64,000 nt of DNA from Geobacillus thermoleovorans (GTDB lineage Bacteria > Bacillota > Bacilli > Bacillales > Anoxybacillaceae). The translations under genes and the position numbers were made by a program. The DNA is taken from NCBI RefSeq assembly GCF_001610955.1, contig NZ_CP014335.1:406001-470000 (forward strand), given 5' to 3'. Below the pieces are notes generated by a model that saw nothing but the letters and a program-made list of their open reading frames with translations, was not told where the DNA came from and searched no databases. Shown here one piece after another: positions 9,023-18,901 of the stretch; position 1 is the first letter of the stretch, and the number at the start of each line of letters is the position of its first letter.

Positions 9023-10411
9023 ATGGCAAAGCAACAAATGAACATCAAAATCAAAAAAGGCGAGCAATTTCCCGTGACGATTCAACGGATCGGCATTAAC
9101 GGCGAAGGGGTCGGTTATTTCCAAAAACAAGTCGTCTTCGTCCCCGGCGCCTTGCCGGGTGAAGAAGTCATCGTTGAGGCGACGGACATCCACCCAACCT
9201 ACGCCGAGGCGAAAATCAAGCGCATCCGCAAGCGCTCGCCAAACCGCATCAAGCCGCCCTGTCCGCTCTATGACCAGTGCGGCGGCTGCCAGTTGCAGCA
9301 CTTGGCGTACGAGGCGCAGCTCGAGGCGAAGCGCGACATTGTCATCCAGGCGCTCCGCCGCCATGCCCGGCGCCTCGATGTCGACAAGCTTGACATCCGC
9401 CCGACGATCGGCATGGACAACCCGTGGCATTACCGAAACAAAAGCCAGTTTCAAGTTGGAATGAAGGAAGGGAAGGTGCTCGCCGGCCTGTACGGCCTCA
9501 ACTCCCACCGGCTCATCGATTTATCGGAATGCCGCGTCCAGCATCCGCAAACGACGCGCGTCACGAACATCGTGAAAACGATTTTGCAAGACTTGCACAT
9601 CCCGATTTACAACGAGCGGACAAGAATGGGCGTCGTGCGGACGATCGTCGCCCGCGTCGGCTTTCATACCGGCGACATCCAGCTTGTGCTTGTGACAGCG
9701 ACAAAAGACATTCCGCGCAAAGAGCTGTTGATCGAGGAAATCCGCCGCCGTCTTCCAGAAGTGAAATCGATCGTGCAAAACATCAACGGCGAAAAAACGT
9801 CGCTTATTTTCGGCGACGAGACAGAAGTGCTCGCCGGCGACGAATACATTCAAGAAACGCTCGGCGATTTGTCGTTTGAACTGTCGGCGCGCGCCTTTTT
9901 CCAGCTCAACCCGTTGCAGACGGTGAAATTGTACGACGAAGTGAAAAAAGCGGCCGCCCTCACCGGAACGGAGCGGATCGTTGACGCTTACTGCGGCGTC
10001 GGCACGATCGGTTTGTGGCTTGCTCGCGATGCCAAAGAAGTGCGCGGCATGGACACGATTCCGGAAGCGATCGAAGACGCGCAAAACAACGCCAAAAAGC
10101 ATGGGTTCACCAACACGCACTATGTCGTCGGCAAAGCCGAATATTGGCTGCCAAAATGGGTGAACGAAGGCTGGAAGCCGGACGTCATCATCGTCGACCC
10201 GCCCCGCGTCGGCTGCGACCGGGCGTTGCTTGAAACGATTCTCCACGTCCGCCCGAAAACAGTCGTCTACGTCTCATGCAACCCGTCCAGCCTCGCCCGC
10301 GATCTCGATGCCTTGGCTGCACAATATCGCGTCGACTACATCCAACCGGTGGACATGTTTCCGCACACGGCGCATGTGGAAGCGGTGGCGAAATTAACGC
10401 TGCAATTTTGA
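9023..10411 (+). CDS. rlmD: 23S rRNA (uracil-C5)-methyltransferase, RlmD/RlmCD type
   Basis: A 462-residue TrmA-family RNA methyltransferase that puts a methyl group on C5 of uridine in 23S rRNA. Order of parts: TRAM RNA-binding domain (about 5-65), iron-sulfur Cys motif [14 protein letters not shown] (about 76-90), SAM-binding motif [11 protein letters not shown] (about 320), DPPR motif, and [10 protein letters not shown] whose Cys is the catalytic nucleophile. B. subtilis has two such paralogs (YfjO and YefA); position next to yfjP fits YfjO. I use the ATG at 9023, since the one at 9008 overlaps the yfjP stop and has no spaced ribosome site. Confidence 0.88.
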   Translation: MAKQQMNIKIKKGEQFPVTIQRIGINGEGVGYFQKQVVFVPGALPGEEVIVEATDIHPTYAEAKIKRIRKRSPNRIKPPCPLYDQCGGCQLQHLAYEAQLEAKRDIVIQALRRHARRLDVDKLDIRPTIGMDNPWHYRNKSQFQVGMKEGKVLAGLYGLNSHRLIDLSECRVQHPQTTRVTNIVKTILQDLHIPIYNERTRMGVVRTIVARVGFHTGDIQLVLVTATKDIPRKELLIEEIRRRLPEVKSIVQNINGEKTSLIFGDETEVLAGDEYIQETLGDLSFELSARAFFQLNPLQTVKLYDEVKKAAALTGTERIVDAYCGVGTIGLWLARDAKEVRGMDTIPEAIEDAQNNAKKHGFTNTHYVVGKAEYWLPKWVNEGWKPDVIIVDPPRVGCDRALLETILHVRPKTVVYVSCNPSSLARDLDALAAQYRVDYIQPVDMFPHTAHVEAVAKLTLQF

Positions 10412-10443
10412 CACTCCACACGTCTTCAGCCGTGTGGAGTGTC
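10410..10443. terminator. long hairpin after rlmD
   Basis: Perfect 13-base stem GACACTCCACACG/CGTGTGGAGTGTC with an eight-base loop, directly at the rlmD stop. No T run follows on either strand, so it may protect the transcript end or terminate weakly. Confidence 0.55.
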
Positions 10444-10444
10444 A

Positions 10445-10762
10445 ATGGAAAATGAAATCGGGTTCTTCCACTCCTTTTTGGGAGAAAGAAGAGAGGGAGA
10501 AAAAGTGGGGGAACCCTTGGAAAAGCAAGGAAAAAAGATCGAAATGAGAGAAAAATGAATTAAGCCAGAGGCAATAAAATATCTGTTCGTGACACACTTC
10601 CATCCTGATCATGCCGGCATGGTAGAAAACATTAAGAAATTCGGAACTTCCTTTATTTTGTTTGAACATACAGATGTCCATGAGCAATTTTTGCTCTCCC
10701 TCCATCATGAAAATGGCAACTCAAGGAGCGCACATTCTCATAGAAAACCAGAGCAAGGCTGA
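10445..10762 (+). pseudogene. decayed metallo-beta-lactamase-fold hydrolase fragment
   Basis: Translation of one frame gives GEPLEKQGKKIEMREK, a TGA stop at 10556-10558, then IKPEAIKYLFVTHFHPDHAG and MVENIKKFG. HFHPDH is the metal-binding HxHxDH motif of the metallo-beta-lactamase superfamily, and the sequence around it is that of a normal enzyme of this fold. The fragment lacks most of the N-terminal beta strands and all of the C-terminal half and ends at TGA 10760-10762. With an internal stop and both ends missing it cannot make a working enzyme. It fills the gap between rlmD and the envelope-stress operon. Confidence 0.7.
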
Positions 10763-10852
10763 GCGCGCATTTTTCAATCACGGCCATGATGTGGAGGAGG
10801 GTCATGCCATCAAGTGAAACGTTTGCCTCACCTATTGCATCAACAAGAAATT

Positions 10853-10889
10853 CCTTCTAACAGGGCTCGCCGTTAGAAGGGATTTTTTA
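10853..10889 (+). terminator. intrinsic terminator upstream of the lia operon
   Basis: CCTTCTAAC/GTTAGAAGG stem with ten-base loop, then GATTTTTTATTT. No intact gene precedes it; it probably belonged to the decayed gene. Confidence 0.8.
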
Positions 10890-11052
10890 TTTGGAAAAAT
10901 AAGACGCTGGCCGCTTCGAATTCAGCAAAAGGGAAGCTGAGGCATTATATCTTAGCAAAAATACGCCTCGAGTCGTAGACAAAATATATCTTTGGAACAT
11001 GATGGGATTCGGGTTGTCTGCGGTACGATGGAAGACGAAAGGAGGCGAAAGG

Positions 11053-11412
11053 ATGGCAAAAAAGATCGGGCTGTTCGTTGCCGGCGCGGTGGCGTTGCTT
11101 GTGCTGCTGTTTCATCTTGGGCCGCTTGTCGGGTTGGCAATCACGCTGGCGGTGCTGTACTATGCGTTCAAGAAATGTTTGAAAGCCCCGTCGACGTTCG
11201 GGAAAATCGTGTGGGCATTGATTGGCTGTGCAGCGTTAGTTGTCAGCGCTTCGAATGTGCCAGCGCTCATCGCGCTTGTCGCGGCGTATGTGTTGTATGT
11301 CGTGTATAAAAAATGGAATGGAGTGAAAGACGAGCGCGTCGTTCCAGAAGCAGACGACCCGTTTGTCAACTTTGAAAAACAATGGGCGGAGCTGCAAAAG
11401 CATTATTCATGA
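11053..11412 (+). CDS. lmo0954-family membrane protein (first gene of lia-type operon)
   Basis: A 119-residue protein with three or four hydrophobic segments (GLFVAGAVALLVLLFHL, LVGLAITLAVLYYAF, IVWALIGCAALVVSAS, LIALVAAYVLYVVY) and an acidic C-terminal tail. It resembles the lmo0954-type membrane proteins that precede PspA genes in Listeria and Geobacillus, and occupies the place of LiaI. It may recruit the PspA/LiaH-like protein encoded next to the membrane; that is inference. The ATG at 11053 follows AAAGGAGGCGAAAGG. The start at 10999 has no ribosome site. Confidence 0.72.
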   Translation: MAKKIGLFVAGAVALLVLLFHLGPLVGLAITLAVLYYAFKKCLKAPSTFGKIVWALIGCAALVVSASNVPALIALVAAYVLYVVYKKWNGVKDERVVPEADDPFVNFEKQWAELQKHYS

Positions 11413-11436
11413 AATCAATGGAAAAGGAGCGAATCG

Positions 11437-12063
11437 ATGATGAGTGTGTTCTCACGTTTGAAAACGATCATTGAAGCCGATCTCCATGAATGGCTTGACG
11501 AAAAAGAAAAGAAAAACCCGATCGCGCTTCTCAATCACTATTTGCGCCAATGTGAACAGGAAGTCGAGCGGGTGCGGCAGCTGCTCGAGCGCCAATATGT
11601 GCTGAAAGAGCAATTTGCCCGCGAACATCGCGAAGCCGAACAGATGGTGGAAAAACGAAGCAAGCAGGCGGAGGTGGCGGCGCAAGCCGGGGAAATGGAG
11701 CTGGCCGAATTTGCGCGGCGCGAACAAGCGCAATACGCGGAGCGGGCGGCCCGCTTAAAACAGCTGCTCGAGCAAGCGAGCCGTGAGCTGTTTGAGTTAG
11801 AAGCGAAATATGAAGAAATGAAGCATAAGCTGAAAGATATGCAAATGCGGCGCATGGAGCTGATGGGGCGGGAGAATGCGGCTCGGGCGCACTGCCGCAT
11901 CCATCGGGTGGTCAACGGGGACGCCGGCCCGGCGTTGGCGGCGTTTGCTGATGCGGAAGTCTACCTTGACCGCCTTGAGCGGCAAGTTCGTTCCGATTAT
12001 TACCGAAGCACGATCGATGCGCGCATCGCTCAGCTGGAAAAGCAGTTGCAGGAAGGAAAATAA
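11437..12063 (+). CDS. liaH: PspA/IM30-family protein, LiaH-like
   Basis: A 208-residue, almost wholly alpha-helical protein with long coiled-coil heptads rich in Glu, Gln, Arg and Lys. The N-terminus (SVFSRLKTIIEADLHEWLDE) is the amphipathic helix that binds damaged membrane in the PspA family. LiaH proteins form large rings on the inner membrane face under cell-wall antibiotic stress. The neighbouring liaFSR genes support this name over the vegetative PspA. It lies 24 bases after the preceding membrane gene, with AAAGGAG seven bases before the ATG. A terminator follows directly. Confidence 0.85.
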   Translation: MMSVFSRLKTIIEADLHEWLDEKEKKNPIALLNHYLRQCEQEVERVRQLLERQYVLKEQFAREHREAEQMVEKRSKQAEVAAQAGEMELAEFARREQAQYAERAARLKQLLEQASRELFELEAKYEEMKHKLKDMQMRRMELMGRENAARAHCRIHRVVNGDAGPALAAFADAEVYLDRLERQVRSDYYRSTIDARIAQLEKQLQEGK

Positions 12064-12074
12064 CCGGATATGCT

Positions 12075-12100
12075 AAAGGCGTACATGGTTACGCCTTTTT
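12075..12100 (+). terminator. intrinsic terminator inside the lia cluster
   Basis: Perfect stem AAAGGCGTA/TACGCCTTT with a six-base loop running into a T stretch, 11 bases after the liaH stop and 28 bases before liaF. Confidence 0.82.
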
Positions 12101-12127
12101 CATTTTGGACAACAGGGGGCTCCCCAC

Positions 12128-12859
12128 ATGCTTGATCAACGGAAGAAAACTGACTATGTCAGTTGGGTTGTTTTGGTGACACTGCTCCTTTTTGCAATCG
12201 AAATTTCGTTTTTTCGCCCGGGCGTGCTGTTTTCGTTAAGTATATCGGTCTGTTTGATTTATGTTGGAAGGAAAAAATGGCATCGGCGGAAAGGAAAATG
12301 GCTGTTTTGGCTTGGCTGCATCATGTTGGCCATTCATGTGTTAACGATGATGGCCGCTCGTTTTGTCATGGTCGCGCTGTTGGGTTATGCCCTTTGGCAA
12401 TTGTTTCAGTCGAAGCGGCATCCGACGGTGATCCGCCCGACTATGGCTGAGAACTCGTATGGGGGAGAGGAAATCGTGCGCCGTCAACCACTGTTTCAAA
12501 ATGTATGGGTTGGCCGGCAAGCGACCTCAGAACGGGTGTATGAGTGGAATGATGTCAATATCCAAACGGGGATCGGGGATACGGTCATTGATGTCAGCTA
12601 TACTGTGCTTCCGAAAGGGGAAGCGGTCATTATCGTGAGAGGGTTGATCGGCAACATTCGAATTCTCGTTCCGTACGAAATTGAAACACGGCTCGTTCAT
12701 TCCGCCATTTTTGGTGTTGCCTCGCTGTTTGGCAAGGAACAGGAGAAAATGTTCAACGAGACGCTCATTTATCAAACTTCTTCGTATGATCAAGCGGAGC
12801 AAAAGCTAAAAATCGTCACCTCGATGATCATTGGCAATGTCGAGGTGACACGCGTATGA
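12128..12859 (+). CDS. liaF: LiaF, inhibitor of the LiaRS two-component system
   Basis: A 243-residue membrane protein: four hydrophobic segments in the first 100 residues, a short basic linker, then a soluble C-terminal domain (NVQ..GIGDTVIDVSYTVLPKGE and GNIRILVPYE) typical of the LiaF/VraT family. LiaF holds the LiaS kinase inactive when the envelope is sound. Its TGA overlaps the ATG of liaS, showing translational coupling. The ATG at 12128 is preceded by a G-rich stretch. Lower transcript than liaH is expected because of the terminator before it. Confidence 0.88.
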   Translation: MLDQRKKTDYVSWVVLVTLLLFAIEISFFRPGVLFSLSISVCLIYVGRKKWHRRKGKWLFWLGCIMLAIHVLTMMAARFVMVALLGYALWQLFQSKRHPTVIRPTMAENSYGGEEIVRRQPLFQNVWVGRQATSERVYEWNDVNIQTGIGDTVIDVSYTVLPKGEAVIIVRGLIGNIRILVPYEIETRLVHSAIFGVASLFGKEQEKMFNETLIYQTSSYDQAEQKLKIVTSMIIGNVEVTRV

Positions 12860-13890
12860 GCCGACCGATGCTCGCTTCTGTTTTGCTTGCGCTTGCGCTT
12901 GCTGTGGCGTTGCTCATTTCCTTTCTCTATTTCCTTCCGCCTGGAATGTGGTCGTCTTTGTGGGATCAAACTGTGATGGGGTTGCCGTTTTTGTTGTTTG
13001 TGTTCGCTGTAAGCCTGTGTATGGGGATTGCTGTTGGACTTATGCTTGATTCCTTCTTTCGCCAGCAATGGCAAGCGGTTGTGCAGGCGCTTCGGCACAT
13101 TGAACAAGGAGAGATGGGGGAGTTGCATCGGGAAGAGCCGCCGCCGGAACTGCAAGAGCTTTGGCGGCAAATCGTGAAGCTGCAAGCGCAATGGCGCGCG
13201 CAAACGAAACGCGTGCAAAAGTTAGCGGCGGAAAAGGCCGAACAGGAAGAACGGCTCGTTGAACGCATTCTTTCCGAAGAACGCACGCGGCTGGCGCGGG
13301 AACTGCATGATTCCGTAAGCCAACAATTGTTCGCCGCTTCGATGATGATGTCGGCCGTCATGGAAACGATGCCGCCGGATGATGAACGGCAGCGCAAACA
13401 ATTGGCCATGGTCGAGCAAATGATTCACCAGTCGCAATTGGAAATGCGGGCGCTGCTTCTGCACTTGCGGCCGGTGCAGCTGAAAGGCAAATCGCTTCAA
13501 GAAGGGATGACCGAACTGCTCACGGAATTGGCGGGCAAAGTGCCGCTCGAGATGAAATGGAACATCGAAGACGTTCCGCTCGATAAAGGGGTGGAAGATC
13601 ATCTGTTTCGCATTTTGCAAGAGTCGCTTTCCAACACGCTGCGCCATGCGAAAGCGAAGTCGTTGGAAGTATTGCTCATCGAACGGGACGGGTTTGCCAT
13701 TTTGCGCGTCACCGACGATGGCGTTGGCTTTGATGTGGAACGTTCGAAAAGCGGCTCGTACGGGTTGCAGCACATGTATGAGCGGGCGGCGGAAATCGGT
13801 GGGATGTTGAAAATTGTCAGCTTAAAAGGTCAAGGAACGAGGTTGGAAGTGAAAGTGCCGCTTTTGCACAGGGGGGATGACCGTGATTAG
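12856..13890 (+). CDS. liaS: LiaS sensor histidine kinase
   Basis: A 344-residue intramembrane-sensing kinase of the NarL/HisKA_3 group. Two membrane segments (about 5-27 and 43-65) flank a very short outside loop, as expected for a kinase that senses within the membrane or through LiaF. A linker helix leads to [15 protein letters not shown] with phospho-acceptor His151, and the ATPase domain has N-box [12 protein letters not shown] and G-box DDGVGFD. It responds to cell-wall antibiotics and phosphorylates LiaR. It overlaps liaF by four bases and liaR by eight bases. Confidence 0.92.
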   Translation: MSRPMLASVLLALALAVALLISFLYFLPPGMWSSLWDQTVMGLPFLLFVFAVSLCMGIAVGLMLDSFFRQQWQAVVQALRHIEQGEMGELHREEPPPELQELWRQIVKLQAQWRAQTKRVQKLAAEKAEQEERLVERILSEERTRLARELHDSVSQQLFAASMMMSAVMETMPPDDERQRKQLAMVEQMIHQSQLEMRALLLHLRPVQLKGKSLQEGMTELLTELAGKVPLEMKWNIEDVPLDKGVEDHLFRILQESLSNTLRHAKAKSLEVLLIERDGFAILRVTDDGVGFDVERSKSGSYGLQHMYERAAEIGGMLKIVSLKGQGTRLEVKVPLLHRGDDRD

Positions 13891-14515
13891 GGTACTGCTT
13901 GTCGATGATCATGAAATGGTGCGGCTTGGCGTGTCGGCGTATTTATCCGCCCAACCAGATATGGAGGTGATTGGCGAGGCGGAAGATGGTAAAAAAGGGG
14001 TGGAGCTCGCCCTCCAGTTGCGTCCGGATGTCATTTTAATGGACCTCGTGATGGAACCGATGGACGGCATTGCGGCGACGCGCGAAATCATCGGCGCGTG
14101 GCCGGAGGCGAAAATCATTGTCGTGACGAGTTTTTTGGATGATGAAAACGTGTTTGCCGCGCTTGAAGCAGGGGCGACGAGCTATTTATTGAAAACATCG
14201 AAAGCGAGCGAAATTGCCGACGCCATTCGCGCCACGTTCCACGGGCAATCGGTGTTCGAACCGGAAGTGGCCGGAAAAGTGATGCGAAACTATCGGAAAC
14301 AAGAAGAGCGCCTGCCGCATGAGCAGCTCACGAGCCGGGAGATGGAAGTGCTTTTGTTGATGGCGCAAGGGAAAACGAATCAAGAAATGGCCGATGAATT
14401 GTTCATTTCACTTAAAACGGTGAAAGTGCATGTAAGCAACATCCTCGCCAAACTCGGCGTCCAAGACCGGACGCAAGCGGTCATTTACGCGTTTCGGCAT
14501 GGCTTGGTGAAATGA
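13883..14515 (+). CDS. liaR: LiaR response regulator
   Basis: A 211-residue NarL/LuxR-type regulator. The receiver domain has the acidic pair Asp8-Asp9, phospho-acceptor Asp54 in ILMDLVMEP and Lys105-type residue in YLLKTSKAS. The C-terminal domain holds the LuxR helix-turn-helix ([20 protein letters not shown]). It should activate the liaH region when phosphorylated by LiaS. I choose GTG at 13883 ([13 protein letters not shown]), six bases after GGGGGG and matching B. subtilis LiaR; the ATG at 13877 abuts the ribosome site. Confidence 0.92.
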   Translation: MIRVLLVDDHEMVRLGVSAYLSAQPDMEVIGEAEDGKKGVELALQLRPDVILMDLVMEPMDGIAATREIIGAWPEAKIIVVTSFLDDENVFAALEAGATSYLLKTSKASEIADAIRATFHGQSVFEPEVAGKVMRNYRKQEERLPHEQLTSREMEVLLLMAQGKTNQEMADELFISLKTVKVHVSNILAKLGVQDRTQAVIYAFRHGLVK

Positions 14516-14608
14516 GGAGCGTGTGAGTGGCACAAGCGCTATGCATTGAGAGTATGCTATGTCGAACGCGATTCATTTTTTGATAGGGAGTAGGTGTTCT
14601 GTGAACAC

Positions 14609-14665
14609 CAAAACCGCTCCGTTTCATCACGATGAACATGGAAGATGAAACGGAAGCGGTTTTTG
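14609..14665 (+). terminator. intrinsic terminator after liaR
   Basis: Long stem AAAACCGCT-CCGTTTCATC / GATGAAACGG-AAGCGGTTTT with a single bulge, ending in T residues. It lies between liaR and the convergent coiled-coil gene. Confidence 0.85.
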
Positions 14666-14707
14666 ACGTGCGGTGGACAGGGAAAATGGCTGGCTAACTG
14701 AGAGGAG

Positions 14708-15208
14708 TTACGCTTGCTTGGTCAGTTGGCGAAGTTTTCGGTCGTGGTGGAGCACTTTTGTTGTCAACACTTCGACCGAGGCTTGAGTATCTGTTAATTC
14801 TTCTTCAAGGTGGTCGATTCGTTCGTTCAGTTGTCTGTTCATCTGTTGCATTTCCTCACGAAGGGAGTCGATTTTGGCCTCAAGCCGAGTCTCAACAGCG
14901 TGGATTTCTGCCCGAAGCTGTTGCCCCATTTCTTGCATCTCGCTGCGGAGTTGTTGTCCCATTTCTTGCATCTCGTTGCGGAGCTGTTGTCCCATCTCTT
15001 GCATTTCATTGCGGAGCTGTTGTCCCATCTCTTGCATTTCACTGCGGAGTCGTTGCTCCATTGTTTGCATTTCATGGTGAAGTCGCTGTTCCATCGTTTG
15101 CATTTCATGATGCAGTCGTTGCTCCATTTCCTGCATTTTCGAGCTAATTTTGTCAGAATGCTGTTCGAGCGCTTGAAGCACCGCTTGAATGATTGTTTTC
15201 TCTTCCAC
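14708..15208 (-). CDS. hendecad-repeat coiled-coil protein of unknown function
   Basis: A 166-residue protein that is one long coiled coil. Residues about 26-103 hold seven tandem 11-residue units of the form [11 protein letters not shown] or [11 protein letters not shown]; at DNA level these are 33-base repeats, several almost identical. Eleven-residue (hendecad) periodicity predicts a right-handed or straight coiled coil. The N-terminus ([20 protein letters not shown]) and C-terminus ([19 protein letters not shown]) are non-repeated. No membrane segment or signal. Start is a GTG at 15208 five bases after AGGAGGTGA. I do not recognise a named family; repeat number probably varies between strains. 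Confidence 0.75.
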   Translation of the reverse strand: MEEKTIIQAVLQALEQHSDKISSKMQEMEQRLHHEMQTMEQRLHHEMQTMEQRLRSEMQEMGQQLRNEMQEMGQQLRNEMQEMGQQLRSEMQEMGQQLRAEIHAVETRLEAKIDSLREEMQQMNRQLNERIDHLEEELTDTQASVEVLTTKVLHHDRKLRQLTKQA

Positions 15209-15401
15209 TTTTTCTCACCTCCTCACAGGTATTATACAAAGAAACGGGGCGAGAAAGAAAGAGAAAATATGGTGGTTTTCGTCGAACGTTGACGGTTCGG
15301 TTTTTGGTTTAGGATCGCGCGTTTTCGGTTTATCATGCCGCCCGCTTTGCCGTACAATAAACTCATATAAAAAGGCTGTTTTGGCCGCAAAGGAGATGAC
15401 G

Positions 15402-16859
15402 ATGTTGGACGCAGGATGGAAGTTCGACAACAGTTATGCAAGGCTGCCAGAGCGCTTTTTCAGCAAAGTCCTCCCCACGCCGGTGCGCGCGCCGAAGCTT
15501 GCGGTGCTCAATCGTTCGTTGGCAGTCAAGCTTGGGTTGAATGAGGAAGCGTTGCGAAGTGAAGATGGGGTGGCTGTGTTCGGTGGAAACCAAATTCCAG
15601 GCGGAGCTGAGCCGCTGGCGCAGGCGTATGCAGGGCATCAGTTCGGTTATTTTACGATGCTTGGCGACGGACGGGCGGTGTTGCTGGGCGAGCACGTCAC
15701 CCCAAGCGGGGAGCGGGTGGACATCCAGCTGAAAGGCTCGGGCCGGACGCCGTATTCGCGCGGCGGCGATGGGCGGGCGGCGCTTGGGCCGATGCTGAGG
15801 GAGTACATTGTGAGCGAGGCGATGCACGCGCTTGGCATCCCGACAACGCGAAGTCTTGCGGTCGTCACAACGGGAGAGACCATTATGCGCGAAACGGAAT
15901 TGCCTGGGGCGGTGTTGACCCGTGTCGCCTCGAGCCATCTGCGCGTCGGGACGTTTCAATACGCGGCGCAATGGGGGACGATAGAGGAGTTGCGCGCTCT
16001 GGCCGATTATGCGCTCTGGCGCCATTTTCCTGGCTTTGAGGAAGCTGAGAACCGCTATTTGTTTTTGCTTGAACAAGTGATCGAACGCCAAGCGGAACTG
16101 ATCGCGAAATGGCAGCTTGTCGGCTTTGTCCACGGGGTGATGAACACGGACAATATGACGATCAGCGGGGAAACGATCGACTATGGGCCGTGCGCGTTTA
16201 TGGACACATACAGCCTGGAGACGGTGTTCAGTTCGATTGATACGGAAGGGCGGTATGCGTACGGAAACCAGCCGTACATCGGGGGCTGGAATTTGGCAAG
16301 GTTTGCGGAAAGCTTGTTGCCGTTGCTTGATGAGAATGAAGAAAAAGCGATCGCGCTTGCCCAAGGGGCGCTTGATGAGTATCCGAAGCGGTATCACCAC
16401 CATTGGCTTAGCGGGATGCGGGCGAAGCTCGGCCTTGCCGAGGAGCAGGAAGGGGATCAGGAGCTCATTGCGGATTTATTGCGGCTGATGGAGGCGCATC
16501 GCGCTGATTACACGAACACGTTCCGTGCGTTGACGTTAGGCGAGTATACGGGAATGGCGCTGTTTGATTCCGCTGAGTTCCGGGAGTGGCAGGAGCGCTG
16601 GCAGACAAGGCTCAGCCAAGAATCGGTGTCAAGGGAAGAAGCGTATGAGCGGATGCGCCGCCATAATCCAGCTGTGATCCCGCGCAACCACCGGGTTGAA
16701 GAGGCGTTGGCCGCCGCGGTCCATGACGGCGACTACAGCGTGATGGAGCGTTTCCTTGAAGCGCTGTCTGACCCGTACGCCTACTCGCCGGAACAAGAGA
16801 AATACGCGGAACTGCCTCCGCCGTCCGACCGCCCGTACCGGACGTTTTGCGGGACGTAA
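15402..16859 (+). CDS. selO: protein adenylyltransferase SelO (YdiU family)
   Basis: A 485-residue pseudokinase-fold enzyme that transfers AMP from ATP to Ser, Thr or Tyr of target proteins. Family signatures are clear: [20 protein letters not shown] and [10 protein letters not shown] in the N-terminal lobe, [19 protein letters not shown] (nucleotide loop), [12 protein letters not shown] and [12 protein letters not shown] (the inverted metal-binding segment). Bacterial SelO is linked to redox stress. The ATG at 15402 has AAAGGAG six bases upstream; one two codons earlier abuts that site. Length is typical of bacterial SelO. Confidence 0.93.
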   Translation: MLDAGWKFDNSYARLPERFFSKVLPTPVRAPKLAVLNRSLAVKLGLNEEALRSEDGVAVFGGNQIPGGAEPLAQAYAGHQFGYFTMLGDGRAVLLGEHVTPSGERVDIQLKGSGRTPYSRGGDGRAALGPMLREYIVSEAMHALGIPTTRSLAVVTTGETIMRETELPGAVLTRVASSHLRVGTFQYAAQWGTIEELRALADYALWRHFPGFEEAENRYLFLLEQVIERQAELIAKWQLVGFVHGVMNTDNMTISGETIDYGPCAFMDTYSLETVFSSIDTEGRYAYGNQPYIGGWNLARFAESLLPLLDENEEKAIALAQGALDEYPKRYHHHWLSGMRAKLGLAEEQEGDQELIADLLRLMEAHRADYTNTFRALTLGEYTGMALFDSAEFREWQERWQTRLSQESVSREEAYERMRRHNPAVIPRNHRVEEALAAAVHDGDYSVMERFLEALSDPYAYSPEQEKYAELPPPSDRPYRTFCGT

Positions 16860-16952
16860 TGGTGATGGCGTTTTCGTTTAGCGGCAAAGGAGAAACGAAT
16901 CACCTTTTGCATCGTCTAATTTGGATAGAGATGAAAGATCGTTAAGCAGCAG

Positions 16953-16987
16953 GCGGCTCGCCCTAAGAATAGGCGGGCCGCTGTTTT
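16953..16987 (+). terminator. intrinsic terminator after selO
   Basis: Ten-base stem GCGGCTCGCC/GGCGGGCCGC with nine-base loop, then TG and five T. The rest of 16860-17194 shows no gene; nothing else recognisable was seen there. Confidence 0.8.
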
Positions 16988-17194
16988 TGCTGGTGATGGA
17001 TGAAGAGGATGGGTTTGCGGTACAATCAAAATGGTGCATAGGGGTCGTTTTAGAACAAAGGCAAGGACTGAACATTGCTATGGAAGTGTCACGCAGAATC
17101 CATTAGGCATGGCTGGGCATTCTTGGAGTTGGATCCAATTCTGAAAGGTGTCTGTTAGAAGTAGGAGTCAAGGGAAAAAGAAAGGGATGGTTGG

Positions 17195-18901
17195 ATGGAA
17201 ACACTGAGACAACGGCTGCGGTCGATCGACCAAAAAGGCTATAAGGCATATAAAGCGATCGAAGGTACGTATCGGTTCCCAACGTTTACGCTTGCAATTG
17301 ACCATGTGCAAGGCGATCCGTTTGCCGAACCGTCCAAGGTGCGGGTGATCGTGCCGCGGGCGAAAACGGCGCTGGCAGCGGAGTGGACCGATACGAAACC
17401 GCGCCGCACTCGCTGTGAGGATTTGCTTTTGCGCCGCGTCCACCGCGAATTGCGGCAATGGCCGCTGCGGGCGCGCGGGTCGGGAAAAAGTGGACTCGTC
17501 TTGATTGATGCGCCGGGGCAAAAAGTGCTCGAGCGGACGGCGGTGCAAGTGGCTGACGAGACGATTACGGTTTGTTTATCGGTCGGTTTGCCGGCGAATG
17601 GACGGCGCATTTTGGCGAAAGAAGCCGAGGCCATCTTTTTCGAGCAAATTCCATCCGTCATTGAGCGAGCGGTGTACGGCCTTCGGGAAGAAGACATCCG
17701 CCCGGCGGTGGAGCTGGCCGATCAGCAGCACGCCATTCGCCGTTATTTGCGCGAGCATGGTTTGGTGGCGTTTGTCAAAAACGGCGCGATTTTGCCGCGG
17801 GAGAGCGGAGTGAGCGACAAGCCGCTGCAATGCGAGGCCGTACCGTTTCAAAGCCCGCCAGAGCTGGAGATCGCGATCCCGATCCCGCACTGCACCGAGC
17901 CGGTGAAAGGCATGGGCATCCGAAAAGGCATTACGCTTATTGTCGGCGGCGGGTATCACGGCAAATCGACGCTGCTTCAGGCGTTAGAGCACGGCGTGTA
18001 TGACCATATCGCCGGCGACGGGCGGGAGTTTGTCATCACCGACAGCGGGGCGGTGAAAATTCGCGCCGAAGACGGCCGGAGCGTCGCCAGTGTTGACATT
18101 TCGCCGCTCATTGGCGCGTTGCCGTACGGCAAAGAGACAACGCAGTTTTCGACGGAAAACGCGAGCGGCAGCACCTCACAGGCCGCGAGCATGATCGAAA
18201 TGATTGAAGCGGGGGCATCGGCGTTTTTGATTGACGAAGATACAAGCGCAACGAACTTGCTCATCCGCGATGGACGCATGCAGGCGCTCGTGGCGAAAGA
18301 AGCCGAACCAATCACGCCGTATATCGACAAGGCGCGTCAACTATTTCGCGATTACGGCATTTCGACGGTTCTTGTCGTCGGCGGGTTGGGGGATTACTTG
18401 GATATCGCTGATTGCGTGATCAAAATGGAGCAGTACGTCCCGTTTGATGTGACCGGGGAGGCGAAGCGGATCGCTGCAGAGATGCCGTCGGGACGGAAAG
18501 CGGAAGGCGGAGAGTCGTTCGGCCGCATTCGCGAGCGCATTCCCCTGCCCGAAAGTTTGAACAGCCAAAAAGGAAAAAAAGCAAAAGCCGTCGCGCGCGG
18601 ACGGCACGTTATTCAGTACGGGCAAATCGATCTATTGCTTTATGCGCTTGAGCAGCTGGTCGATGACAGCCAGACTCGGGCGATTGCCGCGGCGCTGCTG
18701 TATATGGAACGAAAAGGATGGCTCGACGGGAAGAAAACCATCCGCCAACTACTTGATGCGATCGAAGAACAATGGGACCGTCAAGGGCTAGGCTCAGTTT
18801 CGTTCCGAAAAGGGAATCCGGGTGAACTTGCTCGCCCGCGCCGCTTCGAGCTGGCGGCGGCGCTGAACCGGCTGCGGTCGCTCCGGTGTATCCAGCAGTA
18901 G
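17195..18901 (+). CDS. predicted ABC-class ATPase, PF09818 family
   Basis: A 568-residue soluble protein of the 'predicted ATPase of the ABC class' family. It has a Walker A-like loop GGGYHGKST near residue 251 and a Walker B-like FLIDEDTSATN near residue 345, with SASQ/SGSTSQAAS signature-like sequence just before and VVGGLGDYLDIAD after. There are no membrane segments and no partner permease next to it, so it is not a transporter ATPase; a nucleic-acid or nucleotide role is often supposed but unproven. The ATG at 17195 has AGAAAGGG eight bases upstream. It appears to be a single-gene unit. Confidence 0.8.
   Translation: METLRQRLRSIDQKGYKAYKAIEGTYRFPTFTLAIDHVQGDPFAEPSKVRVIVPRAKTALAAEWTDTKPRRTRCEDLLLRRVHRELRQWPLRARGSGKSGLVLIDAPGQKVLERTAVQVADETITVCLSVGLPANGRRILAKEAEAIFFEQIPSVIERAVYGLREEDIRPAVELADQQHAIRRYLREHGLVAFVKNGAILPRESGVSDKPLQCEAVPFQSPPELEIAIPIPHCTEPVKGMGIRKGITLIVGGGYHGKSTLLQALEHGVYDHIAGDGREFVITDSGAVKIRAEDGRSVASVDISPLIGALPYGKETTQFSTENASGSTSQAASMIEMIEAGASAFLIDEDTSATNLLIRDGRMQALVAKEAEPITPYIDKARQLFRDYGISTVLVVGGLGDYLDIADCVIKMEQYVPFDVTGEAKRIAAEMPSGRKAEGGESFGRIRERIPLPESLNSQKGKKAKAVARGRHVIQYGQIDLLLYALEQLVDDSQTRAIAAALLYMERKGWLDGKKTIRQLLDAIEEQWDRQGLGSVSFRKGNPGELARPRRFELAAALNRLRSLRCIQQ

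Noticed and set aside
10442..10708. Minus-strand frame across the decayed metallo-beta-lactamase
   Set aside because: The plus strand carries the HxHxDH motif; the minus frame has no ribosome site and no recognisable sequence.
10940..11000. LiaR operator ahead of the lia genes
   Set aside because: A CGAGTCGTAGACA stretch was seen, but the inverted part is only three bases and I do not recall the consensus well enough.
14860..15140. CRISPR-like or minisatellite array
   Set aside because: The 33-base repeats are contiguous without spacers and are in frame in a protein with a good start; they encode a coiled coil.
15363..16403. 346-codon minus-strand frame opposite selO
   Set aside because: Pure antisense of a well-conserved gene in GC-rich DNA; composition is Arg/His-rich and without motif.
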